In this document: positions 58,482 to 64,000 of the stretch, piece by piece
How positions within the stretch are numbered: the stretch's first letter is position 1
Layout of the letters: each line of letters begins with the position of its first letter
NCBI GenBank assembly: GCA_031002005.1
Contig: JARYHS010013630.1
Location: 25,449,112 to 25,513,111 of the forward strand
Length of the DNA stretch: 64,000 nt
From: Vandiemenella viatica
Taxonomy: Eukaryota; Arthropoda; Insecta; Orthoptera; Morabidae
Direction of reading: 5' to 3'
The notes under the pieces: model-generated
The model's input: the letters and a program-made list of their open reading frames with translations, nothing else
Database searches by the model: none
Told to the model about the DNA's origin: nothing
Made by a program: the position numbers and the translations under genes

Positions 58482-60581
58482 CGTATGGAATGCCATTGAA
58501 AATTTATTTATAAATATCGATTTGGCATGTGGTAACATCTATAACATTATGAACAGCTACCAAAAAGTAGTGGCTAGTTCTATAAGCACGAAAAAAAAAA
58601 AAAATTATTTCTAAAGGTTTTTTTTTCTTGTCACAAGCCATTATTACTCTTCATACCTAACCGAAATTGATAAATGAGGTTTCATTTTAAAGATTGAGGT
58701 CTCCGCTTTGGTCACATCATATTTTAAGAAAGGAATTTCTCGGAATTCGATCCTCAAAAGTCAAAAGTGCTATTACTTCTATAACGTATTTTTTTGTCAC
58801 GAGCCATTTATCTCCCATGATATTTAACCGAAATAGTTAAATTAGGTATGATTTAAAAGATTAAGGTCTCCTCTCAGGTAACATTATAAATTAAGAACGG
58901 AATTTGACCCTTAAAGGACAAAAGTAATAACTGTGAAAGTCGAGCTTACGAGAGATTACAGAGCCAACCCGCTAGATAGCAGCACATATCACAGAGAGAT
59001 TAATAAACGGCTTCACTGGCGTCATCTTTAATTTCGTACCTATTACACTAAGAAAATAAACAATTAATACAAATGAGGCGGTTTCATCGCATTCGCGAAA
59101 TTGTCGTATGGGTCATCTAGTGTGTATTTAAAACAATAAATATCTAAATTTAAAAACCTTATTTCATACGTTTATTTTCCTCTTTCAAAGAAAAAATATA
59201 ATTTTTCTTCCAAATATCTGTTACCGGATTTTGAGCCAATTTTTATATGATTTTTAATTGTACATGTATTAAGAACATAACCTACATGACTTAGAAACTA
59301 GGTTTTATATAATGTTGAGTTTAGGTGACAACACAAAAAGTAATAAACTGTATGCATCGTGACCTTTTACGATGTTTTTGCTGCTTTGTTCCCTTGAGTC
59401 AGTGTTGCCATATCCTTAGGACGCTGCCTTATTTTAAACATTCAATCTGTTCATTTCTTACCTCAGTAAATATAATTATTCAACTTAGTCGACCAAATTT
59501 TATTTATTTTTGGCAGGATGGAAAACTTAGCGATCTGTAGCTAACCATTCTGCCCGGAATATTGCAGTGTTGTGATATTTCAGATAGTAAATGATGTGCT
59601 TAAATTGTTGCGCTGAAAGCCTTCCTCCAGGTGCGATTGTTGCGCACCTGGTTGTAGAGCGTCATTTAGGCAGAGCCGCGGATTTGGTAGCAACTTCTCG
59701 TAACGGTATCGTGCGCAGTCGGCCTGCGCGCATCTCCCCCTCCCCACCCCCCATCCCACATCCGCTTCCTCGTGTCACATCCTGCCAGCCCCTGGGCCTC
59801 TCAGCAGCTTAATGTAGTGTACTCTTTCTTTTAAAAAAAGGCCATGGCCGAATTCCTTCCCATTCCTTGCCCCCATCCTTTCCCGTCTCTAAAAACCTCG
59901 CTGTTGAGAAACGTAAAGTAGTTTTTTAAATTAAAAAAAAAAGTCAAAATTGGGAGTAGCTGTACAGTTTTAGTGGAAGTTTCCGATATTTTTCTTCTTC
60001 TTTTTACGGAAGTTATCACTTTTAAAGCCGTTAGTATCTATACGTGTGACGATCGTTCTGTAACTGTTAACGCAATGAAATATCAGAATGCTAAACAGAT
60101 CGCTCCGTTTACACAGGGTCCTGTTAGACTACAGGAAACTACTTTTGCATCGAGAATGCAAATCAACAAAAGGTCCTGCGAAGCTGTGAGAGTTAAGTTT
60201 TCCCGGCATATTGCTAATAAAAATTCTTATCCGGTATTCTGCCGGATAATAACAATAATTGATAAAATTGCGATGGAGCGCCCACTCCGGTGGCAACCTC
60301 TGCATCGTTTCGGCAGCAACCTGCGCTGTCATAGCGAAGTTACCACTGCGACGACACAGCACCGACTGCTTCGCTATGACATCTCACCTGATAAAGGCAG
60401 CGTAGGTGGCTTCCGAAACTTTGTGGTAATAAGAACTTATCCGGCAGAACACTCGAGGAGAATTTTTGTCGTGCGGAGATATTGGCTGCTTAAAACGTAG
60501 AAAGGGCGTCTGGGAGGAGATGGACAAACAAGAGCTCCGTTTCGTCCGTTTAAGGGTAGATCTGGTGTCGAATTGTACTTA
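58482..60581. other. Intronic stretch
   Basis: A GC-rich patch lies at about 59620-59800. A frame at 59973-60500 (175 residues) is the longest here but has no recognisable domain and probably arose by chance or from old repeat. A SINE-body-like piece at 59842-59905 is listed separately. No supported gene. Confidence 0.4.
59842..59905 (+). repeat. 3' SINE fragment
   Basis: GGCCATGGCCGAATTCCTTC, CCCCCATCCTTTCCCG and AACCTCGCTGTTGAG match the late part of the SINE body seen at 16394-16650. Only this part remains. Confidence 0.5.
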
Positions 60582-60872
60582 GGGGACATCCATAAATTAC
60601 GTGAGGTGTTTCTCCGGATTTCCGGACCTCCCCCCCCCCCACACCCACACACACACTGGTGAGATTTCGTAAGATCTGGCTGGACCCCTCCCCCACCCTC
60701 TGGTGACATCTGGTCCAGAACCCCCCCCCCCTCCCCCTAGTAATCCACCACGAAACTTTTGGAGACCCTTTTTTAGATCTACAGTCCAAAATACTTTTCA
60801 CAAAACCTCACGTGAGATTTGTTGAGATTTAGCCGGACCCCCATTTCACCTCACGTAATTTATGGATGCCCC
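60582..60872. mobile_element. M1-family MITE, smaller copy
   Basis: Starts GGGGACATCC then ATAAATTACGTGAGGTG and ends with the inverted counterpart (CACCTCACGTAATTTATGG then ATGCCCC). It is 291 bp. The left flank is TTA and the right TTT, so the duplication has one mismatch. C-rich blocks and GGTGAGATTT-like pieces correspond to 46011-46377 with C and G exchanged. No coding capacity. Confidence 0.75.
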
Positions 60873-60904
60873 TTTTACGTAATATAGTTTCTCTCGGCGT
60901 TGAG

Positions 60905-61084
60905 AATTTATTAAGTGCTCTCGGGTAACTAGCCAAGTTAAGGAAGTGTTATCAGACTATATTTTGGCGATCGCATTCACTGTCGCCATTAACCAGAAGA
61001 CGGCGACAGTGAACGTGATCGCCGAAATATCGTTTGACAGTGCTTCCTTAACTCTGCTAATTACCCGAGAAAATTTAATAAATT
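60905..61084. mobile_element. Palindromic (foldback) element, 83-bp arms, 14-bp spacer
   Basis: 60905-60987 and 61002-61084 are inverted copies agreeing at roughly 68 of 83 positions by eye. The inner end GGCGATCGCATTCACTGTCG pairs with CGACAGTGAACGTGATCGCC. Outer blocks AATTTATTAA, CTCGGGTAA and GTTAAGGAAG are shared. It lies 32 bp beyond an M1 MITE. It could be a palindromic MITE. Transcribed RNA would form a long hairpin. Target duplication not seen. Confidence 0.8.
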
Positions 61085-61655
61085 GTATATTTTCCATATT
61101 TTTACCCATTGTACTATTTATCTAAAAGTCCTTCGGCGAGATTATAGGAATCTGCAAGTCTTCGTCCTGAAAAATAGCTGTGGCAATGCAAATCTCCAAC
61201 ATACATGATCTTAGCCAGAGTGGTGTCCGAATGCGTGTTACTCTTTTCCAGTTGAATTCTGTGCGTTGTAAGTTGAGGAAAGTTGTGAGGTAGACATCTG
61301 CTTGGGCACCCCAGTTTACCGCTACGAATTTTCGCAAGCGCTTGTCCAAGTATAAATTTCATTGTATTGGGCCGGTGTCGTCAGTTGGTCGTGTAAACAC
61401 TGTTCTTAGGAAGTTGTGGACGCGCTCTTCCTGCCGATAGCAGAGGCCAGGTCCAAGCAAGCAGACTGCCCTGGTTACAAGTGCAAACACTTGGTCCCGA
61501 ACAGACCGGCTCTATATATATTTAAAAAAGAAAAAACATTTAACTAATTTACTTCCTGTAAAAAGCGTTGATGATACTATATTTACGAAAAATACAAACG
61601 AGAAAACAAAGACATAATGTACAGCAACCAAGTTCCAGTCGTTTATATTAGAGAC
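61085..61655. other. Intronic stretch
   Basis: Minus-strand frames at 61114-61362 overlap in two phases and look like a diverged coding remnant, but I recognise no family. No repeat seen. Confidence 0.35.
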
Positions 61656-62046
61656 CAGTGTTACTCAATATGTGGTCCGCGAAGATTACTCGGATGGTCG
61701 GCAGTCAAAGTATTGTAATTTAGATACCGTATTCGTATTGTGTCAATCTATAAACTAGTATGAACTATCAGCCACGAATAGTTCAGTGACCAGGCAAAAA
61801 GCTAGCAATTTTCCGGCAATTGTTTTAATAGTTCACTTTCAGATCGATAGCTATATTTCCGTAGGAATTCCACACATGCGTTAGATTTATCATGTTCTGA
61901 TGGTACAGTAAAATATGTCCCAGTTGTTTATAATCTACACATAAGTAAAAAAAAAAAAAAAAAAATAGGCCAATATAGGTTAGTGATCCGCAACATTTTT
62001 TTCACAATTTACCGGTCCACGTGTTTATGAAGGTCGAGAAACGCTG
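61656..62046. mobile_element. hAT-type non-autonomous element with 8-bp duplication
   Basis: The ends are CAGTGTTACTC on the left and GAGAAACGCTG on the right (inverse CAGCGTTTCTC; 9 of 11 agree), with TGGTCCGCG and CCGGTCCACG just inside. Flanks are TTAGAGAC (61648-61655) and TTATAGAC (62047-62054), agreeing at 7 of 8 bases. CAG..CTG ends and 8-bp duplications are typical of hAT elements. At 391 bp there is no transposase. An A run lies at 61948-61966. Confidence 0.78.
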
Positions 62047-62054
62047 TTATAGAC

Positions 62055-63695
62055 GATCCCAAGTCAACTGCTTGGTGTTATCAGTAGCATTACCTGATAG
62101 CGTAGCCTTGTAGTTTTCGTATATAAAATACAGTCAATCTTTATTTTGAACAGTTCCTAAGAGCATCTCAGAAATGATCAATTCCAGTTGAAAATACAAG
62201 GTTACAGATTTGGGAAGTGGGGGAAGGGACTTGGAAAGGCAACAGCAGCTGAACGCTTACCACGTGCGCGACATAGGCTGGCTGTGGTCTGGAGTATTAT
62301 GGAATTACGAATGTCTAGATGAAACCTTAAAGTATATTACTCAGTGACAATCTTCTTGCGCAGAGCCAATGTACTAACTGAACGTGATAAAATTCTGGTC
62401 TGAAATATCTTAAAAAGAAACACGTTATTCAATGCTTGAAACTGTACATGTGGATGGTTCTGACACTAGAATAATAATTTTGAATATCTTTCGAAAAAGG
62501 ATATACATGGGCGAGTTACAAAGCTATGATAGCGATTATATGTTTAAAAATTTCTAGTTTGCCCACAATCTTTATATATATAAAAACCATTGTGCTTAAA
62601 CCGCACATTGGACCTATTCGGGCTATATTCATACCACATGGTATTGAGGTAACGAGTAAGGTTTTTATTATTTTATTTCGATAGGTGGTCCTGTAGTCGA
62701 AATTCTATTTTTATGGACCGGTTTTACTGATACTTCCAGGAATCAACTTAATTGTGATGGAGCGAACGTTCCGGTGGCAATCTCCCTACACACCCATTCT
62801 CCCTTTCCTTTACCAGCCTACTTTTGCCCTCTACAAATTTCAACATCTAATAATTTCCACGTTTTTGGTAAATTATTTATGATTTTCCTTGGTAACATCT
62901 TTCAATCCCTGACACCCTTACCTAACTCGTAATTGATTTCTTTCCACACCAATATACGCCTAGTACACTGCCAAGACTCTCTTCATCCTCCTCCTGTCTT
63001 CCAGTGAATCTCATTTCAGTAAGTGATTGTGTTCTGCGATATAGCTACTGTCTGATGCTTTGACAGCATACTACCTCTTTGCGATTCTATTACGAAGTTT
63101 GTATCAAAGAAATCTGTTCATACACAAGCCAGGCAGCAGTAATACCAATATTGCTTGCAGAGAAGGCATGTGAACAATACTGAAATGTACCTGTGGGTCA
63201 TTAACGGACTTTCCAAATTAATGGTAGTTTCGAGGAGAGCTAGAAACAAATGATGCGCTCAAATGTGATTAGAGCATTGTTTGCAATATAACTTCAGAAA
63301 GAAGGGAGAAGTTAAAAAAAAACGAACTGCTCGTCTGTTTTTATCTATAAGTAATAGAAGGAACATTAGTGCTGCATTTCGTATATACATTTTATCACTA
63401 GGAATCTGCAACAGATGTTCTAACTAGCAAAAGTAGTTTTAAGTAAATGTAACTGTTTTTTTTTCTGGTTTAGCAGGTACGGAATTTTTCTATGCCAGCT
63501 GATCCACGGCCGAGATTCTTGTGATTACGATAAACCTTTATAATCTACTCCTTATCTCACCTCTTGATTATAGGATCTGAACGCGATCATATTTTGGCAT
63601 ATTCGTTGTTTCTTTCATGTTGACAAATGTTATCTGCTACATCCGTCCTCCAAAGCGTATAAATTTTACTGTGGTGGTTTGCCTTCAGTCTCCTC
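62055..63695. other. Intronic stretch
   Basis: No gene or clear repeat recognised. A fairly C-rich patch lies at about 62790-62830. Base composition is otherwise AT-rich. Confidence 0.4.
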
Positions 63696-63710
63696 TAGTA
63701 TGTATAGTTT

Positions 63711-63932
63711 ATTATTGTTGTTAATTTTTTTAAATAGTTTTTGGCTTCGATGTCATACAGCCAACTCAAGTGTATTTCGAATCATCCAATGTACTTCAGT
63801 TTCTTCATAGCTTCACAGTGTATTATTTTCCAAGTGGCTCCATACACAAACACCCATGTCCTCGGCCGGACTCGAACCGGCGACCTTCGGCACGTGGAGC
63901 TAACACTCTAGCCTCTACGCTACCGAGGCCGG
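63711..63932 (-). repeat. tRNA-derived SINE, complete, with 15-bp target duplication
   Basis: On the minus strand the element begins at its tRNA-like head: GGCCTCGG, TAGCGTAGAGGC (A-box-like) and GGTTCGAGTCC (perfect B box, at 63868-63878 in plus coordinates), with CCTCGG near the 5' end pairing with CCGAGG. A ~145-bp unrelated body and an A/T-rich tail (AACAACAATAATAA) follow. CTAGTATGTATAGTT (63696-63710) and CTAGTATGCATAGTT (63933-63947) flank it, differing at one base. The anticodon arm is not convincing, so it is a SINE and not a tRNA gene. The good duplication implies fairly recent insertion. Confidence 0.82.
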
Positions 63933-64000
63933 CTAGTATGCATAGTTAGTTGAATGAATTGACCTACTTAGTCTGAAGAAGAAGGGTGAAAACCAATGAC

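Noticed and set aside
59973..60500. 175-residue plus-strand frame as a gene
   Set aside because: No domain, no low-level similarity I recognise, isoleucine/arginine-heavy and overlapping an antisense frame; likely chance.
61114..61362. Minus-strand frames as a LINE C-terminal region
   Set aside because: Two overlapping phases are suggestive of decay, but no family motif could be identified.
63858..63932. Functional tRNA gene on the minus strand
   Set aside because: Boxes are good but the anticodon arm does not fold properly, and the unit is embedded in a 222-bp element with a tail and target duplication, so it is a SINE.

Overview
The window looks like nuclear DNA from an insect. It is AT-rich, has very long non-coding stretches, and carries dense, decayed and nested transposable elements (TEs). 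The style of the short interspersed elements (SINEs) and of the CR1/Daphne-type and Jockey-type LINEs suggests a polyneopteran (orthopteran, phasmid or blattodean relative), but this is an impression and not a species call. No prokaryotic feature, CRISPR array or convincing functional tRNA/rRNA gene was seen.

Two host-gene pieces stand out, both on the + strand. The first is the opening coding exon of nemo/Nemo-like kinase (21196-21425). It follows a GC-rich promoter-like region (about 20400-20980) and a probable 68-bp 5'UTR intron (20986-21053). The exon stops inside the glycine-rich ATP loop at a GTAAGT donor. No later nemo exon was found, so intron 1 probably fills the remaining 42.5 kb. 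The second is a 71-nt first coding exon of a THAP zinc-finger protein (51345-51415), also ending at a GTAAGT donor, which seems to lie inside the nemo intron.

Layout. 1-2930: sparse sequence with an 87-bp poly-A. 2930-7540: a broken Jockey-clade LINE. 7974-8134: SINE/hAT-like debris. 8197-15310: an old LINE split by a 5.17-kb CR1/Daphne-like LINE (9173-14338, minus strand) with a 7-bp target duplication, an intact esterase-type ORF1, a frameshifted ORF2 and a tandem array of ~109-bp 5' monomers. 15311-20370: microsatellite and SINE copies. 20370-21425: nemo promoter and exon 1. 21426-64000: the presumed intron, holding three more LINE remnants (27250-28560, 30240-31060, 41780-42330), a dead piggyBac transposon (~42563-44993), several non-autonomous inverted-repeat elements with target duplications, and an intact-looking tRNA-derived SINE at 63711-63932.

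The most interesting structures are the 5' monomer array on a CR1/Daphne-like LINE, the apparent sharing of that LINE's 3' tail with a local SINE family, the THAP exon, and a group of short inverted-repeat elements whose termini share an AAAYTACGTG-like core and carry 3-bp duplications. All similarity statements were made by eye, without database searches.
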